Shown here: in pieces, positions 6,180 to 13,118 of the stretch
How the letters are laid out: each line of letters starts with the position of its first letter
How positions within the stretch are numbered: the first letter of the stretch is position 1
DNA from: Mucilaginibacter sp.
GTDB lineage: Bacteria > Bacteroidota > Bacteroidia > Sphingobacteriales > Sphingobacteriaceae
Length of the DNA: 18,063 nt
Assembly: GCA_014376655.1 (NCBI GenBank)
Contig: JACMRC010000135.1
Coordinates: 1 to 18,063 of the forward strand
Direction: 5' to 3'
Position numbers and translations under genes: made by a program
The notes under the pieces: model-generated
Database searches by the model: none
Seen by the model: the letters and a program-made list of their open reading frames with translations, nothing else
Told to the model about the DNA's origin: nothing

Positions 6180-7043
6180 ATGACAATTATAGAGAACCAT
6201 CTTTTTAAAGTAGCTATTCGTAACAAGGGAGGTGAGTTAACTTCTTTTTTTAATAAAACCACGGGGGTTGAGCATTTATGGCAAGCCGAAGAGGCATGGC
6301 CCTGGTATGCGCCAAACCTGTTCCCGATAGTTGGGCAGTTGATAAATGATGAGTTATTGGTTGATGGCAATACTTATGAATTACCTCGTCATGGTTTTAA
6401 CCGTACGTCCGAATTATTGCTGATCAAGTCTGACGATCAGTCGGCATGGTTCTCTTTGCCTTATTGTGAAAAGACGTTAGCTAAGTATCCTTACAAATTT
6501 GATTTTCAGATCCATTATGACCTGGTAGATGACGCGCTGCGTGTAACTTACAAGGTTATTAACTTAGATAAAAAAACCATCTACTTTTCGGTTGGTGCGC
6601 ACCCTGCGTTTAATGTACCGTTTAACAAAGGCGAGAAACACGAGGATTACTATATAGAATTTGAAGTAGATGAAAAGTTAGAAACACACTTACTATCGCC
6701 CGATGGAACCTTTAACGGCGAAACCGAACCTGTAGCTACTAAAAAAGGCAAGCTGTTTTTAACCCGCGAGCTATTTGCTAAAGATGCGTTGGTATTCAAA
6801 AATTTAAAATCAAGGGTGGTAACAATTGGAAGCACACAGCATGATGAAACAATTACGGTAGAGTTTCCACACTTTAATTACCTGGGGCTTTGGAATAAAC
6901 CAGGGGCCGATTTTGTTTGCATTGAACCATGGCTGGGTTGCGCAGATAACACGGGTAAACATGTTGATATCAGCAAAAAAGAAGCTATCCAAAAATTAGG
7001 CATCGGCCATGTGTTTGAAGCTGCTTTTTTTGTGAGTATGTAA
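6180..7043 (+). CDS. Aldose 1-epimerase family protein (LacX/YeaD-like)
   Basis: The 287-residue cytoplasmic protein has no signal peptide and shows the galactose-mutarotase-like fold markers: IRNKGGELTSF at the N-terminus, LPRHGFNR with His71, VGAHPAFNVPF with His141, and FVCIEPWLGCADN with Glu249. In the family, the two His residues and the Glu bind and interconvert alpha and beta anomers of hexoses or hexose phosphates. The sequence is closest in style to the LacX / hexose-6-phosphate mutarotase-like group rather than to GalM (which is longer). The exact sugar is not predictable. It is convergent with the topoisomerase gene, with a strong hairpin between them. The start is chosen at 6180 because the domain begins immediately and a leader element lies directly upstream. 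Confidence 0.9.
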   Translation: MTIIENHLFKVAIRNKGGELTSFFNKTTGVEHLWQAEEAWPWYAPNLFPIVGQLINDELLVDGNTYELPRHGFNRTSELLLIKSDDQSAWFSLPYCEKTLAKYPYKFDFQIHYDLVDDALRVTYKVINLDKKTIYFSVGAHPAFNVPFNKGEKHEDYYIEFEVDEKLETHLLSPDGTFNGETEPVATKKGKLFLTRELFAKDALVFKNLKSRVVTIGSTQHDETITVEFPHFNYLGLWNKPGADFVCIEPWLGCADNTGKHVDISKKEAIQKLGIGHVFEAAFFVSM

Positions 7044-7055
7044 TACGAAGTTTAA

Positions 7056-7088
7056 AGACTTACGAAGTTTTATAAACTTCGTAAGTCT
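7056..7088. terminator. Bidirectional hairpin between convergent genes (ACTTACGAAG family)
   Basis: AGACTTACGAAGTTT (7056-7070) and its exact reverse complement (7074-7088) form a 15-bp perfect stem with a 3-nt loop, sitting between two convergent stop codons (7043 and 7097). There is no long T-tract, but position and strength suggest a two-way terminator. The core ACTTACGAAG recurs in the hairpin at 10724-10756. Confidence 0.75.
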
Positions 7089-7096
7089 AATTCTCT

Positions 7097-9967
7097 TTAA
7101 AACAACCCCAACTGCCCTTTATCATCTATCTCAATATCATCCGGGTTGGTGATTTCGAAATCTATTTTTTTTGCGGGTGATTCCACCGATGGATTTGATG
7201 ATTCCACAGATTTCTCCGGTTCGGCTGTTGGTGTTTCCGGCTTTTCAACTATCGGTTCAATTTTTGGTTGTTCAACTGGTTTCGCTGCCGCTGGCTTAGC
7301 CACCTCTTTTTCAGCCTTAGGCAATTCAGCCTTTAATTCCGGTTCTTCAACTACTATGTCTTGTCCTTCCTCTATTTCTACCGAATCATCATCTACATCC
7401 ACCACTTCTTCTTCAATATCATCCGCTACTAATTCCTCAACCGGGTTGTTTTCAGCTATAAGTTTAACTGCTTCAATCAAGTGTTGCGAAACGCGGTTAC
7501 CCATTGCCTTCATTCCCTTAACATCAATTACCTCAGCCAAATTAAGCTCAATAGTCTCGGGAGTTTTGGTAGCACCTTTTAGTTGTTCTACTTCGACAAT
7601 TGGCCCTGCCGCACTTGATATCAGCGTCATTTTCGACCCAGGCTCATCACTGATAATGCTGGTTTCTTTACCTATTACAGTGTTCTCGAACACGAAACGT
7701 TTAACCAGGTAATTTTTAGATTTACCATCATAATGCACAACCGAATAAACCTTCTCAGGGTTATACTTTTCTATGATAGTCATCTTATCATCGAAGTGAT
7801 TATTGAGGTCGAAGCTGGTTAGCTCGTAAACACCATTGGTAAATACGGTTAAGATGCGGTCGTCGCCATCAAACTCGCCCAGGTATTTACCACGCGCGTC
7901 CACATTAAGGCGTTTTAAGATCTCATCATACCAGATCTTACGGCCGGCAAGGGTAGAGATCCCTTTGCTTTTTAATATGATCTTTTTAACCGGGTACTTC
8001 GTAATGATATTACCCATTGATGCACGGCCTTTTATAGCCAGCAACGCAAAGTCCTCATCAAACTGCAGTTTCTTTAATTTTTGATGCGGTTTTAACTGAA
8101 CATTCACCACCTCAGCCTCCCCGTTTGGATTGGCAGAGAAGTACAGCACCCGCGAACCCTTGCTACCTTTAGTCAAATCATATTCCTTATCGCGGGTTAC
8201 GCCGGTTACAGCAAAACGTTTAACATAGCTCACGCCACTTTGCCCGTCTTTATAAATCATATTATAAACGGTGCGCTCGTCGTTCTTTTTAAATACGGCT
8301 ACATGCAGGATATCCTTACCCACAAACACTTTTTCCTGTACCTTGGTTATAATACACTTGCCATCCTCGCGGAAAACTATGATCTCGTCAATATCAGAGC
8401 AATCGCCCACAAAGGTTACAGCTTCGTCTCTTTTTAATCCGGAGCCGATAAAACCATCTGTTTTGTTAACGTATAACTTAATATTGGCCAATGCCACCTG
8501 CGATGCATCCACCTTATCGAACGTACGCAGTTCGGTTTTGCGTTCGCGGTCTTTACCGTATTTAGCTTTTAGTTTCTCGAACCAGTCGATGGTATATTCG
8601 GTTAAATGTTTCAGGTGATTTTTAACCGTCTTTATTTCGTTCTCCAGGTTTTTGATCTGCTCGTCCGTTTTCTTAAAGTCGAAACGGGTAATGCTGCTCA
8701 TCGGTTTGTCTATCAGCTTACGGTAATCCTCGGCCACAATAGGGCGATAGAACAGCGCCAGGAATGGCTCGAATAAACGATTTAAAACAACCAGCACCTC
8801 CTCAAAAGTACCCGATGTTTCATAGTCAGGATGCTTGTACATCCCTTCCTGGATAAATATTTTAAGTAACGAGCTGAAGAAGATCTTCTCCATCAATTCC
8901 TTCAGCTTTATCTGTAGTTCCTGCTTTAAAAGCTCTCTGGTAAAATGCGTACTCTCGGTAAGCATGTCGTTCACGCTCATAAAGCGCGGCTTATCATCCT
9001 GGATGATACAGGTATTTGGCGATATAGAAACCTCGCAATCGGTAAAAGCATATAAAGCATCAATAGTCACATCAGGCGAGATACCGGGCGCTAAGTGAAT
9101 AACGATCTCTACATTTTGAGCTGTATTATCTTCTATCTTTTTTATTTTGATCTTACCCTTATCATTGGCAGATATTACACTGTCAATTAAACCACCTGTG
9201 GTAGTTGTAAAAGGTATTTCGGTAATAACCAAAGTCTTTTTATCGCGCTCTAAAATTTTCGCGCGTACACGTACACGCCCGCCTCGCTGCCCCTCGTTAT
9301 AAGCCGAAGCATCGGCCATACCGCCGGTAGGGAAATCGGGCAATAAGTTTGGCCTTTGCCCATTTAATACAGCAACAGACGCATCCAATAGTTCAATAAA
9401 ATTATGCGGCAATATCTTAGTGGCTAAACCCACGGCAATACCCTCGGCCCCTTGTGCCAATAGCAGCGGGAACTTAACAGGTAAAGTTATAGGCTCTTTA
9501 TTACGGCCATCATAACTGGCCTGCCAAATGGTGGTATCGGGATTAAAAACAACTTCTAAAGCAAATTTTGATAAGCGTGCCTCAATATAACGCGGAGCAG
9601 CTGCCGAGTCGCCGGTTACAGGGTCGCCCCAGTTGCCCTGGCAATCAATCAACAGGTTTTTCTGGCCTATCTGCACCATGGCATCACCAATTGAAGCATC
9701 ACCATGCGGGTGATATTTCATGGTGTTACCAATAACGTTGGCGGCTTTATTAAAGCGCCCATCGTCCATCTCTTTCAGCGAGTGAAGGATACGGCGCTGT
9801 ACAGGTTTTAGACCATCATTTATATGCGGAACGGCACGGTCAAGGATTACATACGACGCATAGTCAAGGAACCAGTTTTCGTACAACCCATCAAGCGATG
9901 TGACGTTATGTATTTTATCTTCGTTATTGTTAGCAGGTACGTTGTCTTCGTGTAAATCTTCACTCAT
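7097..9967 (-). CDS. parC: DNA topoisomerase IV subunit A (type IIA topoisomerase, ParC/GyrA family)
   Basis: The 956-residue product is the DNA-cleaving subunit of a type IIA topoisomerase. The winged-helix core begins at NWFLDYASYVILDRAVPHINDGLKPVQRR (31-59). The HPHGDASIGDAMVQIGQ segment (86-102) is the quinolone-interaction region, with Ala91 at the place of GyrA Ser83 and Asp95 at Asp87. The active-site Tyr is Tyr127 in AAPRYIEARLS. A coiled-coil stretch lies near residues 425-475 (TDEQIKNLENEIKTVKNH). The C-terminal propeller lacks a clear GyrA box, which supports ParC over GyrA. Residues about 835-956 are an extra acidic then Pro/Glu/Lys-rich, presumably disordered tail ending DDKGQLGLF; E. 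coli ParC is about 200 residues shorter. QLGLF resembles a sliding-clamp-binding motif. The partner parE is on the same strand 3.2 kb upstream. A gyrase A reading is the main alternative. Confidence 0.93.
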   Translation of the reverse strand: MSEDLHEDNVPANNNEDKIHNVTSLDGLYENWFLDYASYVILDRAVPHINDGLKPVQRRILHSLKEMDDGRFNKAANVIGNTMKYHPHGDASIGDAMVQIGQKNLLIDCQGNWGDPVTGDSAAAPRYIEARLSKFALEVVFNPDTTIWQASYDGRNKEPITLPVKFPLLLAQGAEGIAVGLATKILPHNFIELLDASVAVLNGQRPNLLPDFPTGGMADASAYNEGQRGGRVRVRAKILERDKKTLVITEIPFTTTTGGLIDSVISANDKGKIKIKKIEDNTAQNVEIVIHLAPGISPDVTIDALYAFTDCEVSISPNTCIIQDDKPRFMSVNDMLTESTHFTRELLKQELQIKLKELMEKIFFSSLLKIFIQEGMYKHPDYETSGTFEEVLVVLNRLFEPFLALFYRPIVAEDYRKLIDKPMSSITRFDFKKTDEQIKNLENEIKTVKNHLKHLTEYTIDWFEKLKAKYGKDRERKTELRTFDKVDASQVALANIKLYVNKTDGFIGSGLKRDEAVTFVGDCSDIDEIIVFREDGKCIITKVQEKVFVGKDILHVAVFKKNDERTVYNMIYKDGQSGVSYVKRFAVTGVTRDKEYDLTKGSKGSRVLYFSANPNGEAEVVNVQLKPHQKLKKLQFDEDFALLAIKGRASMGNIITKYPVKKIILKSKGISTLAGRKIWYDEILKRLNVDARGKYLGEFDGDDRILTVFTNGVYELTSFDLNNHFDDKMTIIEKYNPEKVYSVVHYDGKSKNYLVKRFVFENTVIGKETSIISDEPGSKMTLISSAAGPIVEVEQLKGATKTPETIELNLAEVIDVKGMKAMGNRVSQHLIEAVKLIAENNPVEELVADDIEEEVVDVDDDSVEIEEGQDIVVEEPELKAELPKAEKEVAKPAAAKPVEQPKIEPIVEKPETPTAEPEKSVESSNPSVESPAKKIDFEITNPDDIEIDDKGQLGLF

Positions 9968-10004
9968 TAGTCACTAAAAAATTTGGATGGATAAATATAG
10001 GTTA

Positions 10005-10036
10005 ATGTGCAGATATGCGGATGTGCAGATATGCAG
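10005..10036. repeat. 16-bp tandem duplication
   Basis: ATGTGCAGATATGCGG (10005-10020) is followed directly by ATGTGCAGATATGCAG (10021-10036), 15 of 16 identical, with a partial continuation TTTTATGCACA. It lies about 40 bp upstream of the parC start, in the probable promoter zone. Short ATGTGCAGAT-type repeats are, as I recall, frequent in Sphingobacteriaceae intergenic DNA. Confidence 0.7.
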
Positions 10037-10183
10037 ATTTTATGCACATTTGACTGTTTATAAACGCAGCCACGACAAATGAATGTTACCGCCAGCAGCA
10101 TAAATAATTTAAACATATAAGTTGTTTAATAATTTAAATGCCTAACTTACAATAAGTTATTCACACAAAAACCCCAACAAAAA

Positions 10184-10711
10184 ATGAAAAAAGCCTACTT
10201 ATTACTGGCCAGCGTTTTGTTATTCGCGGCTTGCAAATCAACACCTTCAACAGAAACCGCCGCATCAACGGCCGCACCTGCTTATCCTTACAAAATTAAA
10301 AACCCTGACAACTGGCTAATTGACACAAGCCATACCAATACCATGGTGGCTTTAAATGCATTAAAATCATACGAGACGATGGATACCGTTTTAATGAAAA
10401 AATGCTTTGCCGATAGCCTAACTTTTAAATATGATGGCGGCATTTTTAAAGGCTCGATAGGCCAATTGATAAAAAATATAGGATCGATGGGCACTACGAT
10501 GAAAAATGTTAAACTGGATGTTAAAGATTGGGAGGCTGTTGTAAGTAAAGACAAAAAAGAAGAATGGGTAACAATTTGGTACACTCAACATTGGACAGAC
10601 GAAAAAGGTAAAGCAGATTCAGTTGAATACATCAATGACATGGCATTGAAAGGTGGAAAAATCTTCAAATTTGATGAATACATACGCCATTTTAAAATGC
10701 CTGGTAAATAA
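10184..10711 (+). CDS. Lipoprotein with NTF2/SnoaL-like domain
   Basis: The 175-residue protein has a clear lipoprotein signal: MKKAYLLLASVLLFAAC with the lipidated Cys17 after LFAA, then a Ser/Thr/Ala linker. From about residue 45 it reads as a single NTF2-like alpha+beta domain: helix HTNTMVALNALKSYETMDTVLMKKCFADSLTFKYDG, then strand-rich WEAVVSKDKKEEWVTIWYTQHWTDEKG and a closing ALKGGKIFKFDEYIRHF. Such domains are small-molecule-binding or cyclase-like pockets, but no catalytic residues can be assigned. The neighbours do not suggest a role: it is divergent from parC and followed by a toxin-antitoxin pair. A hairpin of the ACTTACGAAG family ends the gene. Confidence 0.8.
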   Translation: MKKAYLLLASVLLFAACKSTPSTETAASTAAPAYPYKIKNPDNWLIDTSHTNTMVALNALKSYETMDTVLMKKCFADSLTFKYDGGIFKGSIGQLIKNIGSMGTTMKNVKLDVKDWEAVVSKDKKEEWVTIWYTQHWTDEKGKADSVEYINDMALKGGKIFKFDEYIRHFKMPGK

Positions 10712-10723
10712 ACATTAATTGAG

Positions 10724-10756
10724 AAACTTACGGAGTTTGAGAAGCTTCGTAAGTTT
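10724..10756 (+). terminator. Hairpin terminator (ACTTACGAAG family, copy 2)
   Basis: AAACTTACGGAG (10724-10735) pairs with CTTCGTAAGTTT (10745-10756) in a 12-bp stem with one G-U pair and a 9-nt loop, followed by TCTATTC. It lies 13 bp after the lipoprotein stop and shares its core with the hairpin at 7056-7088. Confidence 0.6.
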
Positions 10757-10769
10757 TCTATTCAGCCAA

Positions 10770-10798
10770 TTGCTTTGAATTAAAATTTAGTAAATTTG
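10770..10798 (+). promoter_or_regulatory. Putative promoter of the toxin-antitoxin pair
   Basis: TTG (10770-10772), an 18-bp spacer, and TAAATTTG (10791-10798, a perfect TAnnTTTG -7 box) fit the Bacteroidota housekeeping promoter closely. The ATG at 10804 starts 5 bp after the box, so the transcript would be leaderless or nearly so. Confidence 0.5.
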
Positions 10799-10803
10799 TT
10801 ATT

Positions 10804-11052
10804 ATGACAACCATTACAGTTGAAATACAAAAAGAAACAGACCTACCTGCATTACAGGCTGTGTTGAACAATATGGGATTAAAGTACCAAGTGGAGGAAG
10901 ATGATGATTGGGGCGATATCCCTGAAGCTGCTATTGAAGGTATTAAAGCCGGTTTAGCTGATATTGAAGCAGGACGAACACACACGCATGAGTATGTTAT
11001 GGCTGAAATGAGCAAAAAAATTGAGCAGTTCCGAAAAAATAATGCCCGATAG
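10804..11052 (+). CDS. Putative type II antitoxin
   Basis: The 82-residue acidic protein precedes and overlaps a RelE/ParE-type toxin gene, the usual order for type II toxin-antitoxin pairs. It begins with a beta-like MTTITVEIQKETDLPALQAVLNNMG segment, has an acidic middle (EEDDDWGDIPEAAIEGIKAGLADIEAGR) and a basic, helical C-terminus (MSKKIEQFRKNN). I see no clear ribbon-helix-helix or helix-turn-helix motif, so DNA binding is not demonstrated; the acidic/helical C-terminal half is the expected toxin-binding part. The antitoxin call rests mainly on gene context. The promoter immediately upstream would give a leaderless message. Confidence 0.65.
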   Translation: MTTITVEIQKETDLPALQAVLNNMGLKYQVEEDDDWGDIPEAAIEGIKAGLADIEAGRTHTHEYVMAEMSKKIEQFRKNNAR

Positions 11053-11341
11053 AAAGCTTAAATGGTCTGAAAGGGCTTTAGAAGAAAACAGAATACTTGT
11101 AGATTATTTATTAAACGAATGGGGCGCAGAAATAACCCAACGCGTTACGGACGAAATAGATCAAACCGTAATCCGAATACAAAATAATCCTGAGCATTTC
11201 CAAATAGTCAAAAAAAGTAAAAACATTCGTCGATGTGTAGCGTCTCCGCAAACATCGATTTATTTCAAAGTTAGTAACAATGCGATAGAGATTATTACAC
11301 TTTTTGACAACAGGCAAAACCCTAAAAAGCGAAAACTTTAA
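11042..11341 (+). CDS. RelE/ParE superfamily toxin
   Basis: A 99-residue basic protein starting at the ATG at 11042, which overlaps the antitoxin end by 11 bp; a start at 11021 is in frame but would create a 32-bp overlap. The pattern is typical of the ParE/RelE fold: KWSERALEENRILVDYLLNEWG (two N-terminal helices), VIRIQNNPEHF (43-53), NIRRCVASPQTSIYFKV (61-77) and IEIITLFDNRQNP (82-95), which matches the usual I-x-I-L-x-I-x-x-x-R-x-x-P ending. Members either cleave translated mRNA (RelE) or poison DNA gyrase (ParE); the sequence does not decide between them. The arrangement with two helices before the sheet is more ParE-like. The stop codon abuts the stop of the convergent YdeI gene. Confidence 0.85.
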   Translation: MPDRKLKWSERALEENRILVDYLLNEWGAEITQRVTDEIDQTVIRIQNNPEHFQIVKKSKNIRRCVASPQTSIYFKVSNNAIEIITLFDNRQNPKKRKL

Positions 11342-11848
11342 TTACTCCCTCCGCATATCCCTTATCATCACATTATAATCCCATTTACGCAGCATTGCGT
11401 TTACGGTATTAACAATTCGTTTGGCGCGGGTCTCATCCGTTTTAGCGCTTTCTATCCATTTAATAAAATAGTTGCGGTGCGACATAGCCAGCGTTTCAAA
11501 CTGCGTTTGTGCCTCAGGGTCAAAGTCAAAACAATCCTGCAAGTCGGCCGGAACTTCTACTTTAAAACCTTTGTGTTCTTCCAGTTTAATTGTCACCATC
11601 GCGCCTGATTCTTTACGGATAGCTTTCCTTATTTCGGCCTTTAAAGGCATAATAAATTTGCCATCGCCCATGGGCATTAATGCAAAGCCGCTGATAGGAA
11701 ATGAGTCGACAAAACCACGCACACGGAACGCTTTTTTGTTGCCGGGTTTCATTTTCTGCGCCAAATCTGCCGGGATTTCAACATATCGCCAACCGGTTTT
11801 TTCGCCCATCTCGCCAAACTGTAAAATCATGGTTTTGAACTCAATCAT
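11342..11848 (-). CDS. YdeI/OmpD-associated family protein with DUF1905
   Basis: The 168-residue cytoplasmic protein combines an N-terminal DUF1905 barrel (about 8-90: GWRYVEIPADLAQKMKPGN, FRVRGFVDSFPISGFALMPMGDGKFIMPLKAEIRKAI) with a C-terminal YdeI-like helical segment (about 105-160: LQDCFDFDPEAQTQFETLAMSHRNYFIKWIESAKTDETRAKRIVNTVNAML). YdeI-like proteins were linked to resistance to cationic antimicrobial peptides in Salmonella; the biochemical role is unknown. Met7 is a possible alternative start. The stop codon is directly adjacent to that of the RelE/ParE toxin gene on the other strand, with no space for a terminator. A divergent secreted protein follows upstream. Confidence 0.88.
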   Translation of the reverse strand: MIEFKTMILQFGEMGEKTGWRYVEIPADLAQKMKPGNKKAFRVRGFVDSFPISGFALMPMGDGKFIMPLKAEIRKAIRKESGAMVTIKLEEHKGFKVEVPADLQDCFDFDPEAQTQFETLAMSHRNYFIKWIESAKTDETRAKRIVNTVNAMLRKWDYNVMIRDMRRE

Positions 11849-11934
11849 GCTATAAATATCTTATAAAGATGCGGCTTATAAAAACAGTGAAGATGTTAAA
11901 ATTTTGTTAAATGTATAATAAATAATTTTTTTCT

Positions 11935-11965
11935 TGTAACGTTTCGATATGTGCTGATGTCTTAT
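11935..11965 (+). promoter_or_regulatory. Putative ECF-sigma promoter
   Basis: TGTAAC (11935-11940) and GTCTTAT (11959-11965) with an 18-bp spacer resemble an extracytoplasmic-function sigma promoter (GTAAC-type -35, GTC-type -10) rather than the TAnnTTTG type found elsewhere in the window. It lies 39 bp upstream of the ATG at 12005. Confidence 0.4.
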
Positions 11966-12004
11966 GGATATATAAATTAATTAATAACCTTAAGTACAAA
12001 TATT

Positions 12005-12436
12005 ATGAAAACTTTAAAATCAATCGTGTTAGGTTTAGCACTTTTAGTGGTTAGCACTGTTGCTAATGCTACTAATAAACCAGCTGGTGCATTAACTAAA
12101 AATGACGTATTAAATATCTACATCAACGCTATTGTACATGGCAAAGTTGACGGCCTTGAAAACATTCTTGCCGACGATGTGAAATTTACCATGTACCGTG
12201 GTTCGAACGAAGTTAACTTAAACAAAAAGAGCATCCTTGCGTCTTTCAAAGCATCAGAAAATGTTGAACAAGGCTGCACAACAACTACCACTGTTTTAGA
12301 CGAAACAAAAAGCAGCATGGTAGTTAAAGTTATAATGAACTACGATGGTTATACACGCGCTAACCTGGTAACAATTTCATTAAACAGTGCTGATTTTAAG
12401 ATCACTAAGATCGAAGCACAAACTCCACAATCTTAA
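12005..12436 (+). CDS. Secreted NTF2-like (SnoaL / putative lumazine-binding) protein
   Basis: The 143-residue protein has a signal peptide (MKTLKSIVLGLALLVVSTVANA, cleavage likely after residue 22) and one small domain of the NTF2-like type: helix NDVLNIYINAIVHGKVDGLENILADDVKFTMYRG, then NKKSILASFKASE and strands TTTTTVLDETKSSMVVKVIMNYDGYTRANLVTISL and FKITKIEAQTP. Bacteroidota encode many such exported proteins, often induced under stress; the ligand is unknown. The upstream ECF-sigma-like promoter suggests envelope-stress or condition-dependent expression. A strong intrinsic terminator follows within 26 bp of the stop. Confidence 0.8.
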   Translation: MKTLKSIVLGLALLVVSTVANATNKPAGALTKNDVLNIYINAIVHGKVDGLENILADDVKFTMYRGSNEVNLNKKSILASFKASENVEQGCTTTTTVLDETKSSMVVKVIMNYDGYTRANLVTISLNSADFKITKIEAQTPQS

Positions 12437-12461
12437 TTTAGTTTAGTTTTGTTTATAGTTT

Positions 12462-12493
12462 AGGGCTCCTGTTTACAGGGGCCCTTCTTTTTT
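12462..12493 (+). terminator. Rho-independent terminator
   Basis: AGGGCTCCTG (12462-12471) pairs with CAGGGGCCCT (12476-12485) in a 10-bp stem with one G-U pair and a TTTA loop, followed by TCTTTTTTT. The T-run runs into the convergent cytidine deaminase stop codon (12492-12494). Confidence 0.85.
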
Positions 12494-12977
12494 ATGATAG
12501 TCTCTCCTCGAAAAATAAGAAAGGTAAAAACGATTCTATCCCATTTGTTACCCAAACCGGCCCCTGGCCAACAAATAGTATAACTTTTACGGGCTGGTTT
12601 TGCATTTTCTCACACTCTGCCAATACCTGTAGGCATGAGCCGCACGAGGTTACGGGCCTTTTCAATTCAAACTCATCGGTATGCGCGGTAACTGCCATGC
12701 TTACTATTGGGTCGTCAGGATGATTAGCACCCCAATAAAATAAGGCAACCCGCTCGGCACACAAGCCCGATGGGTAAGCTACATTTTCCTGGTTACTGCC
12801 TTGAATTATTTTGCCGCTTTTTAAAAGTAATGCCGCCCCTACCCTAAATTTTGAATAGGGCGAGTGCGAATTTTTCATCGCCTTAACGGCCTCGACGCAC
12901 AGATCCTGGTCTATCGTATCCAATTCCTTCACAGAAGCATATTCCCAGAAGTTTATTTTTATTTCGTGGTTTGTCAT
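12492..12977 (-). CDS. cdd: Cytidine deaminase
   Basis: The protein (161 residues from the ATG at 12977) carries the zinc-deaminase signature: GLCAERVALF with Cys73 as zinc ligand and Glu75 as proton shuttle, and PVTSCGSCLQVLAE with zinc ligands Cys112 and Cys115. The three-Cys ligand set is that of the short, tetrameric form of the enzyme, which hydrolyses cytidine and deoxycytidine to uridine and deoxyuridine in pyrimidine salvage. SPYSKFRVGAALLLKSGKI and SNQENVAYPSG are the conserved substrate-pocket segments. An upstream in-frame GTG at 12986 is rejected as start because it falls within a REP-like repeat. The N-terminus (about 20 residues) is longer than the shortest homologues. The gene is downstream of parE on the same strand but separated by a terminator. 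Confidence 0.93.
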   Translation of the reverse strand: MTNHEIKINFWEYASVKELDTIDQDLCVEAVKAMKNSHSPYSKFRVGAALLLKSGKIIQGSNQENVAYPSGLCAERVALFYWGANHPDDPIVSMAVTAHTDEFELKRPVTSCGSCLQVLAECEKMQNQPVKVILFVGQGPVWVTNGIESFLPFLFFEERLS

Positions 12978-13014
12978 TAGCCTCACCCTGCCCCTCCTTT
13001 GGAGAGAGAGAGTT
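12978..13014 (+). repeat. REP-like palindromic repeat, copy C
   Basis: TAGCCTCACCCTG is followed by CCCCTCC TTT GGAGAG and ends AGTT, the same order of parts as copies B and D but with a shorter and imperfect stem. It abuts the cdd start codon, so it makes up the leader of cdd rather than a gene end. Confidence 0.55.
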
Positions 13015-13030
13015 CTCTTTTAAAAGTTTA

Positions 13031-13069
13031 TAAAAAAACAAATCCCCGCACTTTTTAAAAGAGCGGGGA
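13031..13069 (-). terminator. Rho-independent terminator of parE
   Basis: Read on the minus strand, TCCCCGC (13069-13063) and GCGGGGA (13049-13043) form a 7-bp GC-rich stem with a 13-nt loop that can pair further (CTTT/AAAG), followed by the T-rich TTTGTTTTTTTA. It lies about 95 bp after the parE stop and before cdd, so the two genes are probably separate transcription units. Confidence 0.75.
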
Positions 13070-13118
13070 AACAAGATAAGGAAATTATTAAATAGTTTAT
13101 AATCTTTCTTTGCTTATA

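Noticed and set aside
7146..7712. 188-residue open frame on the plus strand
   Set aside because: Ser/Thr-rich antisense shadow of the acidic parC tail; no domain pattern.
12978..12986. Upstream GTG start for cytidine deaminase
   Set aside because: It falls in the REP-like repeat; the ATG at 12977 already gives a full enzyme.
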